From: Rhodanobacteraceae bacterium | Lineage (GTDB): Bacteria > Pseudomonadota > Gammaproteobacteria > Xanthomonadales > SZUA-5 | DNA: 64,000 nt | Direction of reading: 5' to 3' | Assembly (NCBI GenBank): GCA_016713135.1 | Contig: JADJPR010000010.1 | Coordinates: forward strand, 1-64,000 | Part shown: positions 30,751-39,849 of the stretch, piece by piece | How the letters are laid out: each line of letters begins with the position of its first letter | How positions within the stretch are numbered: the first letter of the stretch is position 1 | The notes under the pieces: generated by a model | Database searches by the model: none | What the model was told of the DNA's origin: nothing | What the model saw: only the letters and a program-made list of their open reading frames with translations | Program-made: the position numbers and the translations under genes

Positions 30751-33360
30751 TCAGCGCCCCAGAGCCCGCGTTCCCGCCCGCGACCGCGCCCAGGGGTGAT
30801 CCCTGCCGTGTACGGCGGCGATTGCCGCGTCGGCCTCGGCGCCCCATTTCGCAGCGGCGGCCGGATCCCGCGATGCCAGGTCCTGCGCCAGCCACGCCGC
30901 GACCTGGCCAAAGGGGCGGCGCGGTCCGCTACGCATGGTGTCGGCGAGTGCCACGAGCTCTTCGAGGTCCTGTGCCTGCCGGCGCTGGCGGTGGCTGGCG
31001 ACTAGAGCCGCGGCCTTGAGCTGGCGCACGATCGGGTCCTCGTCGCCGCGGTTCTTCCGGGCCTGGTCCAAGGTGCGGCGGGCGACCTCCTCGGCGTCGG
31101 CGACTCGATCGCCGGCGAGCAGGATGGCGCTCCAGTGCACCCCGAAGGTGGTGATGTCGGCGCGCGGATCGCTGACGAGCCGTGGCCAGACCTGGGCGGC
31201 GAGTTCACTCGCTTCCTCGCGCCGCGCCGCGATCCACGCCACGTTCGTGCGCGCGGACAGCATCCAGTTTTCGAGGTCGGGCCGCTCCCTGGTGAGGTCG
31301 CTGCCGAGCATCTCGCCGCCGCGCTGCAGCCAGGCCGCGGCTTCGTCGAACTGGCCCTGCATCGCCTGGGTCTGCGCCAGCATCAGCCACACGTACAGCC
31401 GCCGCGGAGACGCGGCCTGGTCGCTTTCCGCCGCGGCCATGATGGCGTCCGCCTGGCGGAAGGCCGAGAGCGCCTCGTCGAAGCGTTCGGCGCGGAAGTT
31501 CGACACCCCCAGGTTGTACCAGGCCGGGGCGAGTTCCGGATGCTGCGCGCCGAGCGACTGGCTGCGTTCGACCAGATCCTCGCGCCGCAAATCGAGCGCC
31601 TGGGGCTCGCGTCCGGTGGCGGAATAGATGATTCCCAAGGTCGACAGCGCCGCGCGCCGGGTATCTCCGGCATCCGCGTGGTCGGCTTCCTGCCCGATCA
31701 GGTCGAGCGTACGCATCACATCGGCCTCGGCCCCGGTGTGGTCGCCGGCTTCCGCCCGCAGCGAGGCGCGTATCTGCAGGCCAGCGCCAAGCAGCACCGG
31801 ATGCGCCCCGCCGTTGTCTTCCAGTTGGGCCAAGGTGGCATCAACCATGGCGCGTGCCGGTCCCGGCTCGCCATGCGCGCGCAGCGCGCGCGCCACCGCC
31901 AGCCGGAGTTCGGCTTGCACCAGCGGTTCGTCGGCCAGGCGCTGCTCCAGTTTTTCGCTGGCGGACAGCAGCATCTCGCGCACGGTGCGCCGCACATCGC
32001 CACCGACCTGGTTGGGATTGCCGGCCTCGACGAGTTCCAGCAGGAAGTCGCGCGCCACCTCGGCGCGGCGCGACTCGGCCGCCGCGCGCACCACTTCCGC
32101 CTGCAGGCGCGCAGCCAGTTGCTGCGCCACCTGTGCCTGCCACAACGCGACGCCCAGGCCGGTCAGCAGCGCGACCACCGCCAGCGCCGCGGCGGCCACG
32201 GCGGCGCGGTGGCGCCCCACGAAGCGGCGCATGCGATAGCCCAGGCTGTCGGGGCGGGCCGAGACGGGCAGCCCGTCCTGCAGCCGGCGCAGATCGTCCG
32301 CCAAGGCGGCGGCACTCGGATAGCGCCGCGCCGGGTCGCGGCGCAGGGCGGTCAGCACGATCGCGTCGAGGTCGCGCCCGAGGGTGCGCAACTGCGCTGC
32401 CAGCGCGTCGCTGCGCTGGGCGCAACGCCGCACCGGTCCGGTGTTGACCTCCACCGTGGCCAGCGCGGCCATGCCCGGGCCGGTCTTGCGCTCGGCCGGC
32501 AACTCCCCGGCAATGATCTCGTACAGGATCAGGCCGAGTGCGTAGACATCGGTGGCGGTGGTGATCGGCGAACCGTCGAACTGCTCGGGTGCGGCATAGG
32601 CGGGCGTCAGCGCGCGCAATTGCGTGGCCGAGCCCTCGGCTTCCTCGTCGAGCAGCTTGGCGATGCCGAAATCCAGCAGTTTCGCGCGCCCGGCCTGGTC
32701 GATCAGGATGTTCGAAGGTTTCAGGTCGCGGTGCACCACCAGGTTGCGGTTGGCGAATTCCACCGCGCCGCAGATCTCGACGAACAGCCGCAGGATGGCG
32801 TCGATGCCCGGCCGGGCGCGCTCGGCCCAGCGGTTGATCGGTTCGCCGTCAATGAACTCCATCGCGAAATACGGCCGGCCGTCATCGGTCACGCCGCCGT
32901 CCAGCAGGCGCGCGATCGACGGGTGCTCCAGCCGCGCCACGATGCGTCGCTCCTGCTCGAAGCGGGCGCGCAGTTGATCGGAGTCCACGCCGGCGCGGAT
33001 GACCTTCAGCGCAGCCACCTGCTCGAAGCCACCCTCGACCCGATGGGCGCGCCAGACCTCGCCCATGCCGCCTTCGCCGACGCGCTCTTCCAGGCGCCAG
33101 GGCCCGGCGCGCTTCGGCGCCGCGGCTGAGGCAACGAAGCTGGAGCGCATGGCGCCGACGGCCTGGTTCAGGTGCGTGGCGTCGATGCCGGTGGTGCGCT
33201 CGTGGTGCGCGAGCATGCGCTTGAGATCCGGCAACAGCTCGGGTTCGCGCTGCGCCAGTTCGTCGAGGAAGGCATCGCGCGCGGCGCCGTCCAGGTCCAG
33301 CGCCTGGTCCAGCAGCGGCCGCAGGCGCTTCCAGCGTTCCGGGGCCAGCGGCGTGCTCAT
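30751..33360 (-). CDS. Ser/Thr protein kinase with C-terminal TPR-like repeats
   Basis: The 869-residue protein has an N-terminal regulatory segment (residues 1-85) and a kinase domain (about 87-360: VGEGGMGEVWRAHR, AALKVIRAG, VVHRDLKPSNILI, LLDFGIAKLLDEE, YAAPEQF). One membrane helix follows (AAVAAAALAVVALLTGLGVA, near 395), then about 440 residues of TPR-like helical pairs (ELAPAWYNLGVSNFRAERFD, LYVWLMLAQTQAMQGQFDEA). This kinase-TM-TPR type is common in Lysobacterales and often follows an ECF sigma gene, but none is found in the 338-bp upstream gap. It converges on the other kinase gene across repeat DNA. Confidence 0.9.
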   Translation of the reverse strand: MSTPLAPERWKRLRPLLDQALDLDGAARDAFLDELAQREPELLPDLKRMLAHHERTTGIDATHLNQAVGAMRSSFVASAAAPKRAGPWRLEERVGEGGMGEVWRAHRVEGGFEQVAALKVIRAGVDSDQLRARFEQERRIVARLEHPSIARLLDGGVTDDGRPYFAMEFIDGEPINRWAERARPGIDAILRLFVEICGAVEFANRNLVVHRDLKPSNILIDQAGRAKLLDFGIAKLLDEEAEGSATQLRALTPAYAAPEQFDGSPITTATDVYALGLILYEIIAGELPAERKTGPGMAALATVEVNTGPVRRCAQRSDALAAQLRTLGRDLDAIVLTALRRDPARRYPSAAALADDLRRLQDGLPVSARPDSLGYRMRRFVGRHRAAVAAAALAVVALLTGLGVALWQAQVAQQLAARLQAEVVRAAAESRRAEVARDFLLELVEAGNPNQVGGDVRRTVREMLLSASEKLEQRLADEPLVQAELRLAVARALRAHGEPGPARAMVDATLAQLEDNGGAHPVLLGAGLQIRASLRAEAGDHTGAEADVMRTLDLIGQEADHADAGDTRRAALSTLGIIYSATGREPQALDLRREDLVERSQSLGAQHPELAPAWYNLGVSNFRAERFDEALSAFRQADAIMAAAESDQAASPRRLYVWLMLAQTQAMQGQFDEAAAWLQRGGEMLGSDLTRERPDLENWMLSARTNVAWIAARREEASELAAQVWPRLVSDPRADITTFGVHWSAILLAGDRVADAEEVARRTLDQARKNRGDEDPIVRQLKAAALVASHRQRRQAQDLEELVALADTMRSGPRRPFGQVAAWLAQDLASRDPAAAAKWGAEADAAIAAVHGRDHPWARSRAGTRALGR

Positions 33361-33698
33361 CGGCCCAACTGCACTGCGCGCCGTCCGCCAACCGGCAGGA
33401 CTGCCTGCGCTCGATCCACCACTACCAGGTCTGCGGGCGTGCGCGAGTATCGGCTGGACGTGGCTGACTGCATTGGATGTGCTGAGCTTGCGGTGGAGGT
33501 CGATCCGGTGGGTACGCCTGGCCTGGCAACGGCGTCATTCCCCGATGTCGGGGCGGGCCAGACTCTCAGCCGCGGCAACTGGCTGCCGGGAATGCAGTGG
33601 CTTCAATACTCGCGGTGGCCGCAGGATACCAGCCGATGCAGGCTTCCAGCCCGCTATACCGTTCCCGGGGCGATTCCCGTTGATGCGCAAGGACGCGC
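33361..33698. other. intergenic gap without recognisable gene
   Basis: The 338 bases between the kinase start and the EAL gene stop hold no convincing frame. A short perfect hairpin CCCCGATGTCGGGG (33540-33553) could terminate the upstream EAL transcript. Confidence 0.4.
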
Positions 33699-35642
33699 TC
33701 AGCCTTGCGCCGGAATGGCGGCGACGGCGGGATCGAGCGGGCCCAGGCACTCGCGCAGGCGTGCGGCGCTCAGTTCCCGGGCGGGGAAGGGCTCCGAGAA
33801 CAGATAGCCCTGGATCTTGCGCACGCCCAGCGCGCGCAGGATCTGCAACTGCCCAGGGTGCTCCACGCCCTCGGCAACGATCTCCTGGCCGAGCCGGTCG
33901 CCTAGGCTCACCACCGACTGCACGATCGCCTCGTCGCGAGCGTCATGGCCGATCCCGCGGACGAAGGAACTCTCGATCTTGATCTGCGTGATCGGAAAAC
34001 GCTTCAGCCACATCAGCGACGAGAAGCCGGTGCCGAAATCGTCCAGGCAGATGCGGGCCCCGGCTGCGCGCCAGTGCTCCAGGGTGCGCTGGGCGCGGTC
34101 CAGGTCCTGTACCAGCGAGGTCTCGGTAACCTCGACGATGACCTGTTCCACCGGCACCCGGTGCCTTTCCAGGCATTCCAGCAGGAACGGGTCCAGGTCC
34201 TCCGCCAGCAGCTCCGGCGCCGCCAGGTTGAGCGCCAGCCGCACGTGCTCGCCCAGTTCGCCGCGCACCTGTGCGTACATGCCGATCGTGCTGGCCATCG
34301 CCTGGCGTCCGATCGGCACGATCAGGCCGCTGTCGATGGCCTCGTCGAGGAAGGCTGCCGGCGCCAGGACCCCAAGCACCGGGTCGCGCCAGCGCAGCAG
34401 CGCCTCCACCGCGACCACCCGGCGTTCGACCAGGTCGACCACCGGCTGCACCCAGGTCTCGAAGGCCCGTTGGTCGATCGCCTGGCGCAAGGCTTGTTCG
34501 ATTTCCAGGCGCCGGTGCGCATGCTTGCGCATTTCCGGATCGAATACCGAGACCGCGCCCGCGCCCGCGGCGCGCATTGCCGAACTGGCTTCGGCGATCA
34601 GGTCGTCGGCATCGACGGTTTCGCCGGACTGGCAGCTCGCGATTCCGACCGTGACATCGACCCGGAACGGCTCATCGCCCAGCCGCAGCGGTTCGGCCAG
34701 TGCGGCGCAAAGCCGGGAAGCCCAGCCCTGCGCGGCCCGCATGTGCGCTTCGCCGGGCAGGAACAGGGCAAACTCGTCGCGGCTGGTTCGCGCCAGGACG
34801 CGCTCCTCGCTGGCCAGCACGGACCAGCGCTCGGCCACCGCGCGAACCACCGCATCGGCCAGGTCGCGGCCACGCGAGGCCAGCACCAATGGCATGCGCG
34901 GCAAGTGCGCGAGGATTAGCGCGCAGGCTTGGGTCGCGGCCAGCGTCGCCGCAATGCGGTCGCGCAGGAACACCGCGTTGGGCAGCCCGGTGTCCTGGTC
35001 GTAGAGCGTTCGCGCGAGCAGCGCCTCGCGCGCCTTGCGGTGTTCGTCGTGTTCGAACGCGAACGTGATCTGGGCGGCGATCGCGTTGGCAAACTCCTGG
35101 TCCTCGCGGGTCCAGGTGCGCGGGCCGCCCTGGTGCTCGATGCAGATCAGGCCGATGTGCTCGCCGAAACGTCGCAAGGGCACATCGAGCATGGCACCGA
35201 TGCCCAGTGGACGCAGGTAGTCCGGGCCAAACTCCGAGGTGCGCGGGTCGTTGGCGGCTTCGTTCGCGGCGATCACGAACTCCTGCAGCACCGCCGCGAA
35301 GTACCGCGGGTGGCTGGCGCCATCGAGGCGCGCCGGTCCGGCCGCGCACTGCGGATCGCGCTGCAGCAGCGAACGGCGAACGATCGCGCTACGCGTTTCA
35401 TCGAACAGCCAGAGGCTGACGCGCTCCACTCCGAGCATGTCGCGGACGCAGCACATCAGCCGGTCGAGCATCTCGTCGAGGCCAGCGAAATCGCCGCGCA
35501 ACAGATCGACGAGCGCCGCATGGTAGCGGTCGGAGCGTTCGCTGGCTTCCCGTGCCTGACGCGCAGCGCGTCGACGCGCATGCATGGCCAGGACCAGTGC
35601 GAGCGCCAGCAACCCCGCCATTGCTTCGAGAAACGTGGTCAT
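33699..35642 (-). CDS. GAF-GGDEF(degenerate)-EAL cyclic-di-GMP phosphodiesterase
   Basis: The 647-residue protein has one N-terminal membrane helix (AMAGLLALALVLAMHARRR) and a GAF domain (about residues 50-200: MLGVERVSLWLFDETRSAIV, IGAMLDVPLRRFGEHIGLIC). Its GGDEF domain has a dead signature (SRDEF for GGDEF), and the EAL domain (about 390-630) keeps its catalytic set: EALLRW, LNLAAPEL, EVTET, DDFGTGFSSL, KIESSF, EGVE. It should hydrolyse cyclic-di-GMP under GAF control rather than make it. Start ATG 35642 precedes the helix; an ATG 12 codons upstream is possible. Confidence 0.88.
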   Translation of the reverse strand: MTTFLEAMAGLLALALVLAMHARRRAARQAREASERSDRYHAALVDLLRGDFAGLDEMLDRLMCCVRDMLGVERVSLWLFDETRSAIVRRSLLQRDPQCAAGPARLDGASHPRYFAAVLQEFVIAANEAANDPRTSEFGPDYLRPLGIGAMLDVPLRRFGEHIGLICIEHQGGPRTWTREDQEFANAIAAQITFAFEHDEHRKAREALLARTLYDQDTGLPNAVFLRDRIAATLAATQACALILAHLPRMPLVLASRGRDLADAVVRAVAERWSVLASEERVLARTSRDEFALFLPGEAHMRAAQGWASRLCAALAEPLRLGDEPFRVDVTVGIASCQSGETVDADDLIAEASSAMRAAGAGAVSVFDPEMRKHAHRRLEIEQALRQAIDQRAFETWVQPVVDLVERRVVAVEALLRWRDPVLGVLAPAAFLDEAIDSGLIVPIGRQAMASTIGMYAQVRGELGEHVRLALNLAAPELLAEDLDPFLLECLERHRVPVEQVIVEVTETSLVQDLDRAQRTLEHWRAAGARICLDDFGTGFSSLMWLKRFPITQIKIESSFVRGIGHDARDEAIVQSVVSLGDRLGQEIVAEGVEHPGQLQILRALGVRKIQGYLFSEPFPARELSAARLRECLGPLDPAVAAIPAQG

Positions 35643-35825
35643 CCATGCCCCCGTGCGACCGCCGGCGGTGCCGGCCACAGCTGGAACTCCCCCGGTTACG
35701 AATGTTCCACGATTTCGGTCGGCCGCGCATCCGCAAGTCAGTGTCGCTGGCGCGGTTCTGCGACGGCCGCTTGTCCCTAGACTCGGTCACCACACTCTGG
35801 TTGATCTGCCGCGGGGACACCATCC

Positions 35826-37181
35826 ATGTCCGCAGTCTTTCGTGCCTTGCTCGCCTGCACCCTGCTGTCGCTGGGCGCATGCGCCGGGCCGGCCGCGCGC
35901 CCGGATCTCAAGCGCCTGTACGCCGTATCCACGGCCACGCCGACGCAGCCGCCGGTGGTGCTGGTGCATGGCGTGCTCGGGGCGCGCCTGCGCGACCGCA
36001 GCAGCGGGCGCGAGGTGTGGCCCGGCTCGCTCGCGAAGCTCGCGTTCTCCGACTTTCGTGATCTGGCGTTGCCGCCAGACGGCCGCGCCGATACCCTCGA
36101 ACCGTCCGGATTGTTCGACGCCGCCGCCGGGCGCGATTTCTACGGCGCGGTGGTGCGCACCCTGGTGGAAGCCGGCGGCTATGCGCCCGGGCGCATCGGC
36201 GAGGACCCCGGCGCGCAGCGCAAGCGCGTCTACGTGTTCCTGTACGACTGGCGGCAGGACAATGCCGCGAGCGCGGCCGCGCTGGACGCCTACATCGACA
36301 CGATCCGCCGCGACCACCACGATCCTGCGCTCAAGGTCGATCTCGTCGCGCACAGCAACGGCGGGCTGGTGTCGCGCTATTTCCTGCGCTACGGCGCGCG
36401 CGACGTACTCGGTGGCAATGACTTCGTGGTCGACCACGCCGGCGCATCCAAGGTGCGCCGCCTGGTCCTGCTCGGTACGCCGAACTTCGGATCGGTGCGC
36501 GCGCTGATGGGATTGATCGACGGCGTACCGGTCGGCTTCGGACGGGTGCCGCCGGAGGTGCTTGCGAGCTTTCCCAGTTCCTACCAGTTGTTCCCGCACG
36601 CGTTGAACGACTGGCTGCTGTCGGCGCGCGGCGAGCCGATCGAGCGCGACCTGTACGACATCGGCCTGTGGCGGCGCTTCCAGTGGGGCATCTTCGATCC
36701 CGCGGTGCGCGCGCGCATCGCCCGCGAGCACGCCGACGCGCCGGCTTACCTCGCCGCGCTGGAGCAGCGCATGGCCGCTGCGCTCGAGCGCGCCCGGCGA
36801 TTCACCTGGTCGCTGTCGGTAGACGAGGGCGATCCGCCGGTGAAACCGGTGCTGCTCGGCGGCGACTGCACGCTGACGCCGGCCAGGCTGGTGGTCGAGG
36901 AACACGCAGGCGATTCGGTGCTGCGGCTGATGCCCGGCGACATCCGCGCGCCGGTGCCCGGCATCGATTACGACCGCCTGATGCTGGAGCCCGGCGACGG
37001 CGCGGTCACCAAGGCCAGCCTGCTGGCGCGCGACAGCCTGGATCCCGCCAGGCCACGCCACCGCTGGAGCCACTTCGCGATCGACTACGCGATCTTCCTG
37101 TGCGAGGCGCACGACCGCCTGACCGGCAATCCATCCTTCCAGGACAACCTGTTGCAGGCGCTGCTCAGCGTGGACCGGTAG
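35826..37181 (+). CDS. lipoprotein alpha/beta hydrolase, LCAT/lipase-like
   Basis: The 451-residue protein has a lipobox (LSLGACAGP, Cys at about 19) and the LCAT-like opening PPVVLVHGVLGARLRD with EVWPG. YVFLYDWRQDN follows, then the nucleophile elbow VDLVAHSNGGLVSRYFLR (AHSNGG for GHSMGG) and VLLGTPNFGSVRAL. A late DGAVT (Asp region) and RHRWSHFAIDY (His) complete a plausible triad. Lecithin:cholesterol acyltransferase relatives act on phospholipid acyl chains at the outer membrane. It is divergent from the EAL gene. Confidence 0.82.
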   Translation: MSAVFRALLACTLLSLGACAGPAARPDLKRLYAVSTATPTQPPVVLVHGVLGARLRDRSSGREVWPGSLAKLAFSDFRDLALPPDGRADTLEPSGLFDAAAGRDFYGAVVRTLVEAGGYAPGRIGEDPGAQRKRVYVFLYDWRQDNAASAAALDAYIDTIRRDHHDPALKVDLVAHSNGGLVSRYFLRYGARDVLGGNDFVVDHAGASKVRRLVLLGTPNFGSVRALMGLIDGVPVGFGRVPPEVLASFPSSYQLFPHALNDWLLSARGEPIERDLYDIGLWRRFQWGIFDPAVRARIAREHADAPAYLAALEQRMAAALERARRFTWSLSVDEGDPPVKPVLLGGDCTLTPARLVVEEHAGDSVLRLMPGDIRAPVPGIDYDRLMLEPGDGAVTKASLLARDSLDPARPRHRWSHFAIDYAIFLCEAHDRLTGNPSFQDNLLQALLSVDR

Positions 37182-37316
37182 CGGGGAGCAGGGGCACGGG
37201 GCACGGGGCACGGGGAAAAGCTCGCACCCGACCATGCGGTGCAAGCAAGGGACCGGATCCGGGTCTGGAGCGTGGAATCGAACCTGGCCCGAGGTCTTCC
37301 CGCGCCCCGTGCCCCG
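37182..37316. repeat. inverted repeat with GGGGCAC arms
   Basis: The left arm (37184-37217) is GGGGCACGGGGCACGGGGCA preceded by GGGGAGCAG. The right arm (37296-37319) reads CCCGCGCCCCGTGCCCCGTT. It occupies the whole gap between two convergent genes. Confidence 0.65.
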
Positions 37317-39317
37317 TTACCGCGCTTGCATCAGTGCCCACTTGACGATGTCGTCGGCCAGGATCAGGCCGCAGGGTGCGCCGTCCGCATCGACCAGCGG
37401 CAGCGCCTTCAGGCCGTGCTCGGCCATCAACTCGGCGGCCTGGTCGGCAGGGCTGTCTGCCGCCAGGTGCAGGCAGCGCCGGTTGAGGGCCTCGCTGAGC
37501 GGGCTGTGGCGGTCGCAGCCGCGCGCGAGCGCGGCCAGCAGGTCCGAGCGCGAGGCCAGCCCGCTCAGTTTTCCGCCGGAGGTGCCGAGCACGCAGGGCT
37601 GGCGGCTGTCGATCAGCCGCAGGTAAGCCTCGCCGAGCGGGCTGGCCTCAGCCTGCACCACCATCTGCGTGCTCGCCAGTTGTCCGGCGCGGCGGCTCGC
37701 AAGCGCCGCCATCGCGGTGCCGTGGTGGCGCCAGATGCTGCGTCGCGGGCGGCTCACCGCGCGCTGGATCAGCGCCTGCAGTGGTTGCAGCACGCGCGAC
37801 ATCTGCGCCAGCGCGGCGTCGTCCACCGTCAGCACCTCGGCGGCCCCGCGCGCGCGCAGGACCGCCTCGTCGCCCTCGGTGTCCGCGAGCGTGCCCTCGC
37901 CCAGCAGGCTGCCGGGGCCGAATTCGGTCTCGATCATCCAGTCCGCGCCGCGCCGGGAGGCCAGTTCAACGCAGCCTTCCTCCACCGCAAAGCTGGCCTT
38001 CGGGCGCTGGCCGCGGCGCAGCAGCACCTCGCCGGGCGCGAGGTGGCGGCGGCTGACGCGATCGGACAGCGCCGGCTTGAAGTGGCTGATGTCGCGCGGT
38101 GCGAGGATCTCCCAGGCCCAGTCGAAGCCGACCTTCAGCTTCTGGAGCAGCGAGGGCAGGGCGACCAGGAAGCCACTGCGCCAGAGCCACCAGGCTGCGA
38201 ATCCGGAGAAGCGCCAGCCGAAGAACTCGGCGACGCCGCTATGCCCGCCGATGCCGGCGGCATAGCCCACCGCCTTGAAATCGAAGGCTTGCGGCGGCGC
38301 GCCATCGAGCACCCGCAACAGGTTGCGCGCGAGCTGCGGACCCTGGCGCCAGGCGAACTGCGCGGTGCCGGGGCAGAGTTTCCCGTCGCGGGCATTGGGT
38401 ACCGCCGCGCAGTCGCCGATCGCCCACAGGCGCGGGCTGGCCGGGAGCTGCATGCTCGCCAGGGTCTTCAATCGGCCGCGTTCCTTGTCCACCCCCAGCC
38501 GCTCCACCAGCGTCTGCGGCGCGGTGCCGACGGTGCACACCACCGTCGCCCCGTCGATGCATTCGCCGTCGGCCAGGCGCACACCGGCGGCGCTGACTTC
38601 CGCGACTGCCTTGCCCGTGCGCACCACCACGCCGGCGCGCTGCATGCGCTCGCGCGCGAAGGCCCGCAGCGGCGGCGAAACCTCGGGGAGGATCTCGTCG
38701 CGCCCGTGCACCAGGGTCACGCGCACATCCGCCAGCTTGAGCCGCGGGTAGTAGCGCAGTGTGCCGCGCAACAGGTCGTTGATCTCGCCGGCGACTTCCA
38801 CCCCCGAGAATCCGCCGCCGACGACGATGTAGGTGAGGTAGCGCGCGCGCTGCGCCGGATCCTCCGCCGCGTCGGCCTTTTCCAGTTGCTGCATCACCTG
38901 CGCCCGCAGCGCGATCGCGTCGCCCACAGTCTTCAGCGGCAGCGCATGCGCGGCCATGCCGGGCAGCAGGTTGAGATTGACCTGGTTGCCGCAGGCGATT
39001 ACCAGGTGGTCGAAGGCCATCCGCCGCGGCTGCCCGTCGTGGCCTTCATGGATCAGTTCGTGGGTGCCAAGGTCCACATCGAGCACTTCCTCGGTGCGCA
39101 CCGATGCGCCGCGCAGCAGCAGGCGCAGGGGCGCCGCGACCGCGCGCGGGTTCAGCGAGGAACCGGCGACTTCGGCGAGCAGCGGCTGGAACACCATGTG
39201 GTTTTCGCGAGCGAACACCGTGAGGTCTATCCCGCGACGCGACTTGAGCAAAGTGCGTGCCGCGGACACTCCGGCGAATCCGCCGCCGACGATGACGATC
39301 CGCGGGCTCGCGCTCAT
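37317..39317 (-). CDS. type II NADH dehydrogenase fused to cNMP-binding and CBS domains
   Basis: The 666-residue protein begins with a complete NDH-2 flavoprotein (residues 1-400): FAD motif IVIVGGGFAGVSAARTLL, NADH motif YIVVGGGFSGVEVAGEI, AIGDCAAVP, AQFAWRQGPQLARNLL, and the amphipathic membrane segment FFGWRFSGFAAWWLWRSGF. A cyclic-nucleotide-binding-type beta domain follows (about 415-520: HLAPGEVLLRRGQRPKASFA, GPGSLLGEG). Two CBS motifs come last (about 545-660, ending LKALPLVDADGAPCGLILAD). NDH-2 alone is about 430 residues; sensory tails imply ligand control of NADH oxidation at the membrane. It overlaps the upstream gene by four bases. Confidence 0.9.
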   Translation of the reverse strand: MSASPRIVIVGGGFAGVSAARTLLKSRRGIDLTVFARENHMVFQPLLAEVAGSSLNPRAVAAPLRLLLRGASVRTEEVLDVDLGTHELIHEGHDGQPRRMAFDHLVIACGNQVNLNLLPGMAAHALPLKTVGDAIALRAQVMQQLEKADAAEDPAQRARYLTYIVVGGGFSGVEVAGEINDLLRGTLRYYPRLKLADVRVTLVHGRDEILPEVSPPLRAFARERMQRAGVVVRTGKAVAEVSAAGVRLADGECIDGATVVCTVGTAPQTLVERLGVDKERGRLKTLASMQLPASPRLWAIGDCAAVPNARDGKLCPGTAQFAWRQGPQLARNLLRVLDGAPPQAFDFKAVGYAAGIGGHSGVAEFFGWRFSGFAAWWLWRSGFLVALPSLLQKLKVGFDWAWEILAPRDISHFKPALSDRVSRRHLAPGEVLLRRGQRPKASFAVEEGCVELASRRGADWMIETEFGPGSLLGEGTLADTEGDEAVLRARGAAEVLTVDDAALAQMSRVLQPLQALIQRAVSRPRRSIWRHHGTAMAALASRRAGQLASTQMVVQAEASPLGEAYLRLIDSRQPCVLGTSGGKLSGLASRSDLLAALARGCDRHSPLSEALNRRCLHLAADSPADQAAELMAEHGLKALPLVDADGAPCGLILADDIVKWALMQAR

Positions 39318-39754
39318 TGCAGTGCCACCAGGTCGGCAATCAGTTGCGTGCGCAGCTCGGCAGTGGCTTGCGCGATGCGTTCCTCCGCCGGGCGCTCGCC
39401 GGCGTCCAGGGCGTCCAGGTCAGCGCTCCAGCGCGCGTGCAACGCGTCAGCGCGTGCGCGGGTGTCGCCCGAAACCAGCGGGCCGAGATCCCGCAGCAGG
39501 CTGACTGCGCCCCAGGCGCGGATGCGATTGGCGTCGCTGCGGTCGCCACCCCAGTAGCGCCGGTCGACCGTCTGCTGGAACTCGCCGACGGTCGACAACA
39601 TCGAGAACGCCGCCTGCCGCACATTGCGGTGCGCCTCGGTGGTTTCGTTGCGCCAGGTGTTGTAGCTCGTCGAGAACAGCGCGACGCACAGCGAAATCAG
39701 CGCCACCGCATGCTTCTGCAGCACGCCGCGCAGGCCGCGTTCCTCGTCCGCCAT
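39314..39754 (-). CDS. hypothetical single-helix membrane protein
   Basis: The 146-residue protein has an N-terminal membrane helix (VALISLCVALFSTSYNTWR, residues 17-35) and a helical soluble domain (RQAAFSMLSTVGEFQQTVD, ADALHARWSADLDALDAGE). Its stop overlaps the NDH-2 fusion start (ATGA), so the two are coupled. I do not recognise the family; a small accessory subunit is possible. Confidence 0.75.
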   Translation of the reverse strand: MADEERGLRGVLQKHAVALISLCVALFSTSYNTWRNETTEAHRNVRQAAFSMLSTVGEFQQTVDRRYWGGDRSDANRIRAWGAVSLLRDLGPLVSGDTRARADALHARWSADLDALDAGERPAEERIAQATAELRTQLIADLVALQ

Positions 39755-39849
39755 CGTCCTTCCCCCGCAGGCACCCAGCGACTAGACCGCGCGGCGTTCG
39801 CATGGCTTTCACGCTTGCCGGGCAGGAGGCGGCGCAGGTGCAGCTGGCC

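Noticed and set aside
33361..33698. ECF sigma factor upstream of the TPR kinase
   Set aside because: No frame in the gap shows sigma region 2 or 4 motifs; the only open frame is short and lacks protein character.
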